From Marivita sp. (GTDB taxonomy: Bacteria > Pseudomonadota > Alphaproteobacteria > Rhodobacterales > Rhodobacteraceae), in contig NZ_JAIPUT010000041.1 of the NCBI RefSeq assembly GCF_020055635.1, forward strand, positions 1-40,747: 40,747 nucleotides of DNA, in the 5' to 3' direction. A program made the position numbers and the translations under genes. How positions within the stretch are numbered: the first letter of the stretch is position 1; every line of letters starts with the position of its first letter. The notes under the pieces were generated by a model. That model made no database searches. It saw only the letters and a program-made list of their open reading frames with translations, and was not told where the DNA came from. Positions 17,824-26,449 of the stretch are shown here, piece by piece.

Positions 17824-18276
17824 ATGATGAAATATGTCGACATTCCCCCGGTCTGGCTGCTTGCGGCGCTTGGCGTCGCCTGGTGGCAGAAGACCTATTT
17901 CGATCAGGGCCTGAGTTTCGGCCCGGTCTGGGCCGATCTGCTGGGGGGGCTTCTGGTTGGCGGTGGCCTGGTGCTCATTGCGCTGGCCGCCTACGAGATG
18001 CGCCGTCACCGCACGACGATCATGCCGCACGAGACACCGGATGCGCTTGTGACAAGCGGCATCTTCAAACGCTCGCGCAACCCCATTTACCTTGCTGATT
18101 CGCTGATCCTGACGGGCATGATCCTCTACTGGGATGCGGTGTTATCGCTCCCATTGATTCCGATCTTCATATGGTGGATCGAGAAACACTTCATTCTTGC
18201 TGAAGAAAAACTGTTGCGACGAAATTTTCGTGCGGATTTTGCACGCTACGAGAAACAAACGCGACGTTGGCTCTAG
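17824..18276 (+). CDS. Small membrane methyltransferase-like protein (ICMT/PEMT family)
   Basis: This is 150 residues from ATG 17824 (or 17827), with four hydrophobic segments. The C-terminal half carries the family's SAM-binding pattern: SGIFKRSRNPIYLADSLIL, a membrane hairpin, then the EKHFILAEEKLLRRNFRADF and ARYEKQTRRWL end, matching the isoprenylcysteine carboxyl methyltransferase/phospholipid methyltransferase group. Bacterial members have mostly unknown substrates. The frame stays open upstream to 17743, but no ribosome site supports a longer form. The last 140 bases of the gene are clearly more AT-rich than its first half. Confidence 0.8.
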   Translation: MMKYVDIPPVWLLAALGVAWWQKTYFDQGLSFGPVWADLLGGLLVGGGLVLIALAAYEMRRHRTTIMPHETPDALVTSGIFKRSRNPIYLADSLILTGMILYWDAVLSLPLIPIFIWWIEKHFILAEEKLLRRNFRADFARYEKQTRRWL

Positions 18277-18324
18277 CCGATCGCGCCCATCTGTTCTAGA
18301 TGAGCGGTTCGCGGTGGGGGTGCA

Positions 18325-18353
18325 TTGTGTGCTTTAGGTCAGCATTGTAGACC
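18325..18353 (+). promoter_or_regulatory. Weak candidate promoter of pntAB
   Basis: TTGTGT (18325-18330), a 17-base spacer and TAGACC (18348-18353) lie 60 bases before the pntA start. The match at -10 is poor (three of six). Offered because the 136-base gap must contain the operon promoter. Confidence 0.25.
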
Positions 18354-18412
18354 CATCGCCAGAAAAACTGCCGCTACGGCACTTCGGAACGAAGCAAAGG
18401 GGGACGGCTCAG

Positions 18413-19984
18413 GTGAAAATCGGGACGCCAAAGGAAGTGATGAAGGGAGAGGCACGCGTTGCCATGACCCCGGATTCTGCCCGTCAGCTGCAAAAGCTGG
18501 GGTATGACTGCATCATCGAAAGCGGCGCAGGCGACGCAGCAGGCTACAATGACGACACGTACAAGGAGGCGGGCGTCGAGATTGCCAAGACCGCCGCAGC
18601 CCTGTGGAAAGCGGCTGACGTGATCGCCAAGGTCCGGCCCCCCACCGAAGCGGAAATCAAGAAATCACGCGAAGGCCAGCTTCTGATCTCGTTCTTCTGG
18701 CCTGCCCAGAACGAAGATCTGATGAAACAGGCCGCCGAAAAGGGCGCTTCGGTCATCGCGATGGACATGGTGCCGCGCATCAGCCGCGCGCAGAAGATGG
18801 ACGCGCTGTCCTCGATGGCGAATATCGCGGGCTATCGCGCCGTGATCGAGGCGGGCAACAATTTCGGTCGCTTCTTCACCGGCCAGATCACCGCAGCCGG
18901 CAAGGTGCCGCCCGCCAAGGTTCTGGTGGTCGGGGCCGGCGTCGCCGGTCTTGCCGCGATCGGCACTTCGACCTCGCTGGGCGCGATCACATACGCCTTC
19001 GACGTGCGCCCGGAAGTGGCGGAACAGGTTGAATCGATGGGCGCGGAATTCGTCTTCCTCGATTTCGACGAGGAACAGCAGGACGGCTCCGCGAGCGGGG
19101 GTTATGCCTCTGTATCGTCGCCCGAATTCACCGCTGCCCAGTTGGCCAAGTTCCGCGAACTGGCGCCTGACATGGACATCGTGATCACCACCGCGCTGAT
19201 CCCGAACCGCGAAGCGCCCGAGCTTTGGACCAAGGACATGGTCGAGGCGATGAAGCCCGGCTCGGTGATCATCGACCTTGCGGCCGAAAAGGGCGGCAAC
19301 TGCAAGCTGACCGTGATGGACGAGAAGATCGTCACCGACAACGGTGTCACGATCATCGGCTACACCGATTTCCCGTCCCGCATGGCGACGCAATCGTCGA
19401 ACCTTTACGCCACCAACATCCGGCACATGATGACCGACCTGACGCCGGAAAAAGACGGCAAGGTCGTGCACAACATGGACGACGACGTGATCCGCGGCGC
19501 GACCATCACGCATGAAAAGCAAGTGACCTTCCCGCCACCACCGCCGAAGGTCGCGGCGATTGCCGCCAAGCCCAAGGAAAAGGTCAAGGAACTGACCCCC
19601 GAGGAAAAGCGCGCCAACGAAATCGCTGCCTTCAAGGCGCAGACCAGGCAGCAGGTGACCCTGCTTGCCGTGGGCGCCGCGCTGGTGCTGGGCGTCGGCC
19701 TGATTGCGCCCGCCAGCTTCATGCAGCACTTCATCGTCTTCGTGCTGTCGGTTTTCATCGGCTTCCAGGTGATCTGGAACGTCGCGCATTCGCTGCATAC
19801 ACCGCTGATGGCGGTCACCAACGCGATCTCGTCGATCATCATTCTGGGCGCGCTGATCCAGATCGGGTCGAGTTCGCTGCTGATCACGCTCCTGGCGGCG
19901 CTGGGTATCTTCATGGCCTCGATCAACATTTTCGGCGGCTTCCTCGTGACACGGCGCATGCTCGCCATGTTCCAGAAATCCTAA
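18413..19984 (+). CDS. pntA: NAD(P) transhydrogenase alpha subunit
   Basis: This 523-residue protein starts at GTG 18413 with AGGGGGA upstream. Residues about 1-375 are the cytosolic NAD(H)-binding domain I ([52 protein letters not shown]), followed by a proline-rich linker (FPPPPPK, about 380-385) and four membrane segments (about 420-518). It is the fused, E. coli-type alpha subunit, not the split alpha1/alpha2 pair found in Rhodospirillum. With PntB it uses the proton gradient to reduce NADP+ with NADH. pntB follows after 13 bases. Confidence 0.97.
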   Translation: MKIGTPKEVMKGEARVAMTPDSARQLQKLGYDCIIESGAGDAAGYNDDTYKEAGVEIAKTAAALWKAADVIAKVRPPTEAEIKKSREGQLLISFFWPAQNEDLMKQAAEKGASVIAMDMVPRISRAQKMDALSSMANIAGYRAVIEAGNNFGRFFTGQITAAGKVPPAKVLVVGAGVAGLAAIGTSTSLGAITYAFDVRPEVAEQVESMGAEFVFLDFDEEQQDGSASGGYASVSSPEFTAAQLAKFRELAPDMDIVITTALIPNREAPELWTKDMVEAMKPGSVIIDLAAEKGGNCKLTVMDEKIVTDNGVTIIGYTDFPSRMATQSSNLYATNIRHMMTDLTPEKDGKVVHNMDDDVIRGATITHEKQVTFPPPPPKVAAIAAKPKEKVKELTPEEKRANEIAAFKAQTRQQVTLLAVGAALVLGVGLIAPASFMQHFIVFVLSVFIGFQVIWNVAHSLHTPLMAVTNAISSIIILGALIQIGSSSLLITLLAALGIFMASINIFGGFLVTRRMLAMFQKS

Positions 19985-19997
19985 GGGGGCAGGCACC

Positions 19998-21494
19998 ATG
20001 GAATTCGGATTCACCATCGCGGCCTATGCGGTCGCAGCGGTTCTCTTCATCCTGTCCCTCGGCGGTCTGAGCGGGCAGGAAAGCGCCAAGCGCGCTGTCT
20101 GGTACGGCATCGTCGGCATGGCCATCGCCATTGTCGGCACGCTGATCGGACCGGGGCAGGGACTTTTCGTGGTCTCGCTCGTGCTGATCGCACTGGGCGC
20201 GGCCGTCGGCTATCAGCTCGCCACCCGCGTGCAGATGACCCAGATGCCCGAGCTTGTGGCCATCATGCACAGCCTTGTCGGCCTGGCGGCGGTCTTTGTC
20301 GGGTTCAACGCCGACATCATGATCAACAACGTGGCCGAGATCTACGAAACCAGCGGGCTTGTCCTCGGGGCTGTCGGAGAAGACGGGTACACCGCCATCG
20401 GCCTGCCAAAGGAAACCTATGACGGCCTGTCGTCCTTCGGACAGCTGATCGCCAAGAAATCCGGTGTCGAAATCGGCATCCTGCGGGTGGAACTGGTGCT
20501 GGGCATCTGGATCGGTGCCGTGACCTTCACCGGCTCGGTCATCGCCTATGGCAAGCTGGCCGGCAAGGTGAACTCGGCGGCGCAGAAACTGCCCGGCGGG
20601 CATATGCTGAACGCGGGGGCGGCGGCCTTGTCGCTGCTGCTGGCGATCATGTACATGACCGGCTCGGGCAGCTGGACGCTGGTTCTGCTGACGCTTCTGG
20701 CGCTTTTCATCGGCTATCACCTGATCATGGGCATCGGCGGCGCCGACATGCCGGTCGTGGTCTCCATGCTCAACAGCTATTCGGGCTGGGCGGCGGCGGC
20801 CATCGGTTTCAGCCTCGGCAATGACCTGCTGATCGTGGTCGGCGCGCTGGTTGGCTCATCGGGGGCGATCCTGTCCTATATCATGTGCAAGGCGATGAAC
20901 CGGTCCTTCATCAGCGTGATCCTCGGCGGCTTCGGCGGCGCGGCTGGCGAACAGATGGCGGTCGAGGGCGAACAGGTGCCGATCGACGCCGACGGTGTGG
21001 CCAATGCGCTGGACGAGGCCGACACCATCATCATCATTCCGGGCTACGGCATGGCGGTGGCACAGGCGCAGCAGAATGTGGCCGAACTGACCCGCCGCCT
21101 GCGCGCCAAGGGCAAGTCCGTACGTTTCGCGATCCACCCGGTCGCAGGCCGTCTGCCCGGCCACATGAACGTGCTTCTGGCCGAAGCCAAGGTGCCTTAC
21201 GACATCGTTCTCGAGATGGACGAGATCAACGACGACTTCCCGAACACGGATGTCGCCATCGTCATCGGCTCGAACGACATCGTGAACCCGGCCGCCCAGG
21301 ACGATCCCAACAGCCCCATTGCTGGCATGCCGGTTCTGGAATGCTGGAAAGCCAAGCAGGTCTTCGTGTCCAAGCGCGGGCAGGGCACCGGCTATTCGGG
21401 AATCGAAAACCCGCTGTTCTTCAAGGACAACACGCGGATGTTCTACGGTGACGCGAAGAAGTCGCTCGAGGATCTGCTGACGCGCATCAGCTGA
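19998..21494 (+). CDS. pntB: NAD(P) transhydrogenase beta subunit
   Basis: This 498-residue protein has an N-terminal set of membrane segments (about 1-270, including [21 protein letters not shown] and the [20 protein letters not shown] stretch) and the NADP(H)-binding domain III (about 325-498) with [50 protein letters not shown] and [20 protein letters not shown]. All landmarks are intact. Together with PntA it forms the proton-translocating transhydrogenase, a main NADPH source. AGGGGGCAGG precedes the ATG. Two hairpins follow the stop. Confidence 0.97.
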   Translation: MEFGFTIAAYAVAAVLFILSLGGLSGQESAKRAVWYGIVGMAIAIVGTLIGPGQGLFVVSLVLIALGAAVGYQLATRVQMTQMPELVAIMHSLVGLAAVFVGFNADIMINNVAEIYETSGLVLGAVGEDGYTAIGLPKETYDGLSSFGQLIAKKSGVEIGILRVELVLGIWIGAVTFTGSVIAYGKLAGKVNSAAQKLPGGHMLNAGAAALSLLLAIMYMTGSGSWTLVLLTLLALFIGYHLIMGIGGADMPVVVSMLNSYSGWAAAAIGFSLGNDLLIVVGALVGSSGAILSYIMCKAMNRSFISVILGGFGGAAGEQMAVEGEQVPIDADGVANALDEADTIIIIPGYGMAVAQAQQNVAELTRRLRAKGKSVRFAIHPVAGRLPGHMNVLLAEAKVPYDIVLEMDEINDDFPNTDVAIVIGSNDIVNPAAQDDPNSPIAGMPVLECWKAKQVFVSKRGQGTGYSGIENPLFFKDNTRMFYGDAKKSLEDLLTRIS

Positions 21495-21525
21495 GGCGAC
21501 CCAGTCCCAAACCCTGGTTTTCAGG

Positions 21526-21568
21526 CGGCCCGTCCCTTCAGGGGGCGGGCCGTTTCGATTCCGAAACG
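21526..21568. terminator. Double hairpin in the convergent pntB / flavodoxin gap
   Basis: The first hairpin pairs CGGCCCGTCCC (21526-21536) with 21542-21552, with one G-T pair, and runs into TTTCGATT. The second pairs CGTTTCG (21551-21557) with CGAAACG (21562-21568) around ATTC. The first fits an intrinsic terminator for pntAB; the second resembles the TTCGAA palindromes with an added loop. Confidence 0.7.
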
Positions 21569-21596
21569 CGACGCCGCCATTGACGGCAGACCCGCG

Positions 21597-22127
21597 TCAG
21601 GCCCCGGCCAACCACGCATCCATTTCTGCATCCAGCGCGTCCCAGTCGGTGTAGTCCCGATCCCGGTCCAGGTCGGCGTCCGGATCCTTGGCGGCGATGA
21701 TCCGGCGCATCGCGAAGCGGCGGAACACGTCATATTCCGAAGGCCGGTAAGCCCCGGCCACCTGCACAACCCGGCCCGGGGTCCAGCCGGTCGCCGCCTC
21801 GAAATCCGCGAGAATCCTGTCGAGCGCCCGCCACTCCTCGGAATCGTGTCCCGCCGCGGCCAGCGAGACCGACAGCATCATTGTCGGCATCCGGGCCAGT
21901 GCCGCCGCCTGATCCGCCGCGAAGTCCGACAGGGCCCGCTGGTAATGCCCGACATGCAAGGACCCGCCCAGCACCGCGCGATCGAACCGGCCCAGGTCGA
22001 TCTCGCGGGCATCCTTCAGCCCGGCCAGCTCGACCGAATGACCCGCATCGACCAGCCGATCCGCGACATGGCGTGCGATCTTGAGGGTCTGTCCCTCGTT
22101 TGTGGCATATCCGACGAAGAATTTCAT
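21597..22127 (-). CDS. HemG-like flavodoxin-domain protein
   Basis: This 176-residue protein starts at ATG 22127 (MKFFVGYATNEGQTLKIA), where GYATNEGQT is the FMN phosphate loop. GGSLHVGHYQRALSDF, the MMLSVSLAA strand, GWTPGRVVQVAGAYRPSEYDVFRRFAMRRI and the terminal YTDWDALDAEMDAWL correspond closely to E. coli HemG, the quinone-dependent protoporphyrinogen oxidase, including the long insert that distinguishes HemG from plain flavodoxins. Most alphaproteobacteria use HemJ for this step, so either this is a second enzyme or a HemG-fold protein with another role. No heme gene lies beside it. GGGGAA precedes the start. Confidence 0.75.
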   Translation of the reverse strand: MKFFVGYATNEGQTLKIARHVADRLVDAGHSVELAGLKDAREIDLGRFDRAVLGGSLHVGHYQRALSDFAADQAAALARMPTMMLSVSLAAAGHDSEEWRALDRILADFEAATGWTPGRVVQVAGAYRPSEYDVFRRFAMRRIIAAKDPDADLDRDRDYTDWDALDAEMDAWLAGA

Positions 22128-22414
22128 GGCATTCCCCAGCTGTGTCCCGGCAGGCGCACCTGATGTGCCTGCGCGATACCGCAATCCTAACGCAGTGGCG
22201 TGTGTCGGGCTTTGACCCATCGCAAAAACCGTTTCAGATCATCGTGCTGCCGGGGCTTCACCACAGGGCCGCGCCATGCACAGGCCGCCCGGAAAAGCGG
22301 CAAGGGTGCAAATGCATACAGTTGGATACCGGTAAAATACTGAATTGCTTGGAAATTTCCTTTACTTGTCAAAAAACCGCTCCTAAGTCTTGGCGAAATC
22401 CGAAAGACTGACCC
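22128..22414. other. Divergent intergenic region, hemG-like / DUF3422
   Basis: These 287 bases hold no gene that I can support. The right half (22320-22390) is AT-rich and includes TAAAAT at 22333-22338 and the perfect palindrome GGAAATTTCC at 22351-22360, probably promoter and operator DNA for one or both flanking genes. I could not align a convincing -35/-10 pair. Confidence 0.4.
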
Positions 22415-23713
22415 ATGGCCCCGATCCCAGACCACCCGCTGCGTTACAGCTTGTCGAACGAACTGCACGCACGGCCGTTTCCGTCGCTCGAGGCGCCGTG
22501 CCGCGCGGTCTATCTGGCGATCAAGAAACCCAAGGCGGCGGCGGCGCGGGACAAGTCGCTCGATCTCGACCATCTCAAGGTGCTGCTCGATCGCTATGGC
22601 ACCTCGCATCCGCAGCCGGGGGCCACGCATTTCTCGGGCCAGATCGGTCAGCATACGCTGAAATGGGAACAGCACACCGAATTCGTCACCTACACGGTTT
22701 TCCTGAACGGCGTGACGGACCGGCCTTTCGACGCCTCGGACATGGATGTGTTCCCCGATGACTGGTTGGCCTCGGCACCGGGGGTGCGCGTCACATCGGC
22801 GCTTATCCGGGTCGAGCAACGCCCCGACGAGGACAAGATCGCCCAGCACCTTGCCGATTGGTTCGTGCCCGAAAGCCTTGCCGTGAGCCGGGTGATCGAT
22901 GACGAGGCCATCGTCGCGGGAGATTTTCGCATCGACCCGGCGGGGCACTTGCGCTTTGGCGTTTTCGTCACGCAAGGCATCGGCCGCCGCCGCGTCGGCC
23001 GGATCGTGCAGCGCCTGTGCGAGATCGAGACCTACAAGACGATGTCGATGCTGGGCTTCACGCGGGTGCGCGAACTTGGCCCGCGCATGGGCGAGATCGA
23101 CAACGAACTGAACCGCCTGATGGCGGCGATGACCCAGGGCGATGGGCAGGAGGAAGACCGGCTCAAGGCGCTGCTGTCGGTCTCGGCCGAACTGGAAAGC
23201 CTGTCCGCGCAGACCTCGTTCCGCTTTGGCGCGACCGGGGCCTATGAGGCGATCGTCGAGCAGCGCATCTCGGTGCTGCGCGAAGAGCGGTTCAAGGGCC
23301 GTCAGACCTTTGCGGAATTCATGACCCGCCGCTACGATCCGGCGATGCGCACGGTGAAATCCGCTGAAAGCCGGCTGTCCGCCATGGCCGAACGGGCCGT
23401 GCGGGCAGGCGATCTCCTGCGCACGCGGGTCGAGGTGGCGCGCTCGGCGCAGAACCAGCAATTGCTCGAAAGCATGAACCACCGCGCCGACATGCAGCTG
23501 CGGTTGCAGAAAACCGTCGAGGGGCTGTCGGTGGTAGCGATCAGCTATTACGCCGTGTCGCTGGCCGGATATCTGCTCTACCCGCTGGCGGACATGCTGG
23601 GGATCACCAAGGGGGCGGTGACGGCCGCGGCCACCATCCCTGTGATCCTCCTGGTCTGGTTCGCGATCCGCCGCATCCGCCGGGTGGTGGAGCAAGGCGG
23701 CCCCGACCTCTGA
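22415..23713 (+). CDS. DUF3422 family membrane-anchored protein
   Basis: This 432-residue protein matches the DUF3422 family in length and opening (HPLRYSLSNELHARPFP). Residues 1-200 form a mixed alpha/beta domain. Residues about 205-375 are mostly charged helix with heptad character (RELGPRMGEIDNELNRLMAAM, then SRLSAMAERAVRAGDLLRTRVEVARSAQNQQLLESMN). Two membrane segments close the protein (about 380-400 and 405-425) with a short loop and a basic cytosolic end (RRIRRV). That plan of soluble domain, long helices and a terminal two-helix hairpin recalls CorA channels and the mitochondrial RMD1 group, but the CorA GMN signature is absent. No function is established that I know of. Confidence 0.88.
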   Translation: MAPIPDHPLRYSLSNELHARPFPSLEAPCRAVYLAIKKPKAAAARDKSLDLDHLKVLLDRYGTSHPQPGATHFSGQIGQHTLKWEQHTEFVTYTVFLNGVTDRPFDASDMDVFPDDWLASAPGVRVTSALIRVEQRPDEDKIAQHLADWFVPESLAVSRVIDDEAIVAGDFRIDPAGHLRFGVFVTQGIGRRRVGRIVQRLCEIETYKTMSMLGFTRVRELGPRMGEIDNELNRLMAAMTQGDGQEEDRLKALLSVSAELESLSAQTSFRFGATGAYEAIVEQRISVLREERFKGRQTFAEFMTRRYDPAMRTVKSAESRLSAMAERAVRAGDLLRTRVEVARSAQNQQLLESMNHRADMQLRLQKTVEGLSVVAISYYAVSLAGYLLYPLADMLGITKGAVTAAATIPVILLVWFAIRRIRRVVEQGGPDL

Positions 23714-23741
23714 ACGTGACCCTTCGGCAAATCCCGGCGCG

Positions 23742-23783
23742 CGTTTCCGTCGACGGAAACGGACGGACGCGTCGACGCGTCCG
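23742..23783. repeat. Pair of perfect GTCGAC-centred palindromes
   Basis: Two 20-base perfect inverted repeats, 23742-23761 (arm CGTTTCC) and 23764-23783 (arm CGGACGC), two bases apart, lie in the convergent gap between DUF3422 and ppx. The second ends on the base next to the ppx stop codon. The design matches the TTCGAA clusters, but the centre is GTCGAC. Confidence 0.85.
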
Positions 23784-25331
23784 CTACCGGCGCACCACCA
23801 CCTCGGTTTCGGCCCCCAGGGAGGCCGCCAGCGACGCGAACCGCGCCTCGGCCACCTCGCCGTACAGCGGCACCGATGCCTTGGTCAGCTTCAGCCGCAG
23901 CACCTTCTTGCGGGGCTTCCATTCGATCGCGGTGCCATCGGTGCTGGCATCCGACATCCACAGCATCGAGCCAAAGCGCAGCGCCTTGCCCAGAACCTCG
24001 GCCTCCAGCGTCGCCTTATCCGTCAACAGCCCTTCAAGATCCTCGAACCGGGTGCCCTCGCGCTTGTTCTTGTAGCGGTGCAGCAGCGCCAGCCCGAGGA
24101 ACACCCGCTCCGAATGTTTGAGCCCGCCGAGATTGGCGCGGGTTGCGTTGTCGAAACAGGTCTCGGCCCGGTAATCGGGATGCGCGCGCCAGCTTACATC
24201 ATGCAGCAGGCAGGCGGCCTTGATCAGCCGCAGCCGCGCCGCGTCGGTGCTGGAAAAGAGTGGGGCCACGAAATGGAACAGCTTCTTGCCGAAGCCCGGC
24301 AGGCGCGCATCCTTGGCCTCGGCAAAGCGGCAGGCCTCGATCAGCGGGTCCCGGTCGCGCAATTCCTGCGGCATCTGTTCATAGAGCAGACCCTCGCGGA
24401 TGCCATAGCTCGAGATCGCGATGTCCTTGGGCTTGAAGCTTTGCACCAGCCGCTTGAGCACCTCGGACGCGAAGGGCACCAGTTCCATCCGCGCCGAGGA
24501 GACGCCGCAGGCCTGGCGCAGTTCCTCCAGGTCGCTCGCCTTGATGAACTTGAGCGTCTGGCTCACCGATTTCTTGTCCATCCGGTATTCGTGCAACACG
24601 TGCAGCGGATAACCGCGGCGGTACATGTCCACCCGCGCGATGGCGCGCCACGATCCGCCGACAAGGAACAGCCGGTCGCGCTGCGGCCCCATATGTTGGG
24701 CGAGCTGCGCCATCGTGTCCCGGATATGGGCGTCCCGGCCCTTGTAGCCGCCGGTCAGGTCGCGCAGCTTGAGCGGACCGAGATTGGAACTGATACGCCG
24801 CCCGACGCGGCCGTCGGCGATCTCGGCCAGCTCCATCGACGAGCCGCCGATATCGCAGACCAGCCCGTAGCTGCCGGGCCAGCCAAGCAGCACGCCCTGC
24901 GCCGACAGCCGGGCCTCTTCCTCACCGCCGATCACCCAGATCCGAAGTCCGGTCTCGCGCAGCACGTCCTCGCGGAACTGCGGCCCGTCGGTTGCCTCGC
25001 GCACCGCTGCGGTGGCGACCACGCTGAGGGGCGGCAGGCTCATGCCCTCGGCCAGCGCCTGGAACCGCTTGAGCGCCTGCAGCGCCCGCGCGCGCCCCTC
25101 CGGATTGAGCCGCCCTGTCTCGGACATGCCCGCGCCCAGGGCGCACATCAGCTTTTCGTTGTAGAAATAGGCCGGCGACCGCGCCGCGCCGTCGAACACG
25201 ACAAGCCGGACAGAGTTGGAGCCGATATCGACAACCCCGACGCGCGACAGCGCGCGCGCTTTTGGATCGTTGAACAGCGGATGTCCAAATGGCCCTTGTG
25301 GGTCGTTTTCGGAGTCAGCGGTACCGTCCAT
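23784..25331 (-). CDS. ppx: Exopolyphosphatase (Ppx/GppA family)
   Basis: This 515-residue protein has GGAGGG ahead of ATG 25331. The actin-like phosphatase core shows VVDIGSNSVRLVVFDG (33-48), ATAAVREATDG, the catalytic-glutamate region GGEEEARLSAQGVLLG, and CDIGGSSMELAEI. A C-terminal HD-like helical domain (about 330-480; LLHDVSW near 370) follows. It would split polyphosphate, or hydrolyse pppGpp. It belongs with ppk1 on the same strand 1.1 kb upstream, but panE on the opposite strand now lies between them, so ppx needs its own promoter in the 151 bases before its start. Confidence 0.93.
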   Translation of the reverse strand: MDGTADSENDPQGPFGHPLFNDPKARALSRVGVVDIGSNSVRLVVFDGAARSPAYFYNEKLMCALGAGMSETGRLNPEGRARALQALKRFQALAEGMSLPPLSVVATAAVREATDGPQFREDVLRETGLRIWVIGGEEEARLSAQGVLLGWPGSYGLVCDIGGSSMELAEIADGRVGRRISSNLGPLKLRDLTGGYKGRDAHIRDTMAQLAQHMGPQRDRLFLVGGSWRAIARVDMYRRGYPLHVLHEYRMDKKSVSQTLKFIKASDLEELRQACGVSSARMELVPFASEVLKRLVQSFKPKDIAISSYGIREGLLYEQMPQELRDRDPLIEACRFAEAKDARLPGFGKKLFHFVAPLFSSTDAARLRLIKAACLLHDVSWRAHPDYRAETCFDNATRANLGGLKHSERVFLGLALLHRYKNKREGTRFEDLEGLLTDKATLEAEVLGKALRFGSMLWMSDASTDGTAIEWKPRKKVLRLKLTKASVPLYGEVAEARFASLAASLGAETEVVVRR

Positions 25332-25482
25332 GGGCCCTCCTGGTCAGCGCGCGCACCGTTGCAAAGCGCGGCGGCAAGGTCAAGAACGTGGACCGTCCAT
25401 CCAGATCCGTTGGCGGTCATCGCACGACCTGTGATAGCCTGTGGACAAGCGGGTGCAAGTGGAACCGGAAGGAAGCGCGAAG

Positions 25483-26403
25483 ATGCGGATTGCAACCATG
25501 GCAACGGGCGGAATCGGTGGGTTTCTGGCGGTCAAGCTGACAAATGCCGGACACGAGATCGCCACCATCGCGCGCGGCGCGCATCTCGAGGCGATCCGCG
25601 AGGCCGGGCTGACGCTGGACAGCCTGACCGGCACCGAAACCGTGCGGCCGTGGATGGCCACCGACAGGCCGCATGACGTCGGGCCGGTCGACGCGATCCT
25701 CTTCGGGGTCAAGGGCGACGCGCTCGAAGAGGCGGCCCGCGCCTGTCTGCCGATGATCGGACCGGACACGGTGGTGGTGCCGTTCCTGAACGGTGTCGAG
25801 GCGTCGGACCGGCTGACCCGGATCCTGCCCGAACGCAACGTCGCCAACGGTGTCGCACGGGTATCGACGACGATCTCGGCTCCGGGCGTGATCCGCCAGA
25901 CCGGTGCATTCAACAGTTTCACCTTTGCCGAGCGCGACAGCCGCCCCTCGGCCCGGATCGACGCGCTGCGCGAGGCGATCAACGCGGCGGGGTCCTCTGC
26001 GCCGCATACCGACGACATCGTCCGCGACCTGTGGACCAAGTTCGTCCTGTTCTCTGCCATGTCCGGCGTCACCGCCGCGGCGCGCTGCACCCTGCACGAG
26101 ATCCGGAGCCTTCCGGACCTGACCCGGCTTTACAAGGCCACCGTCACCGAAACCGCCGCGATCGGCCGTGCGCTGGGTGTCGCGCTCGACCCGGATCTCG
26201 AAGCGCAGGTCTGGACCAGCGTCGAAGGTCTTCCCGATGCCATGCGCGCCTCGACCGCCATCGACCTTGAACATGGACGCCCGCTCGAGATCGACTGGGT
26301 CTCGGGGGCGGCCGCGCGGCTGGCCCAGAAGGCCGGCATTCCGGCCCCCGTCAACAGCACGCTCTACGCGGTGTTGCTGCCGCACAAGAACGGCAGCGTC
26401 TGA
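25483..26403 (+). CDS. panE: Ketopantoate reductase family protein
   Basis: This 306-residue protein starts at ATG 25483 with GGAAGGA upstream; the frame extends back to GTG 25441 without support. The N-terminal NADP-binding fold has TMATGGIGGFLAVKLTNAG, a variant of GxGxxG, and FGVKGDALEEA. The C-terminal helical domain carries the expected catalytic lysine in DLWTKFVLFSAMSGVTAAAR and the substrate-side block EIDWVSGAAARLAQKAGIPAP. It would reduce 2-dehydropantoate to pantoate for CoA synthesis. The family also holds many paralogues of other specificity, and no panB or panC is near, so the assignment is to the family. It interrupts the ppk1-ppx string on the other strand. Confidence 0.85.
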   Translation: MRIATMATGGIGGFLAVKLTNAGHEIATIARGAHLEAIREAGLTLDSLTGTETVRPWMATDRPHDVGPVDAILFGVKGDALEEAARACLPMIGPDTVVVPFLNGVEASDRLTRILPERNVANGVARVSTTISAPGVIRQTGAFNSFTFAERDSRPSARIDALREAINAAGSSAPHTDDIVRDLWTKFVLFSAMSGVTAAARCTLHEIRSLPDLTRLYKATVTETAAIGRALGVALDPDLEAQVWTSVEGLPDAMRASTAIDLEHGRPLEIDWVSGAAARLAQKAGIPAPVNSTLYAVLLPHKNGSV

Positions 26404-26449
26404 CGCTCGGTCCGGCGCAACAGCCACCGCTGCGTCGACTCGGGAGGCG

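Noticed and set aside
25440-25448. TGTGGACAA, a DnaA-box-like sequence before panE
   Set aside because: It is a single relaxed match in a short gap; not distinguishable from chance.
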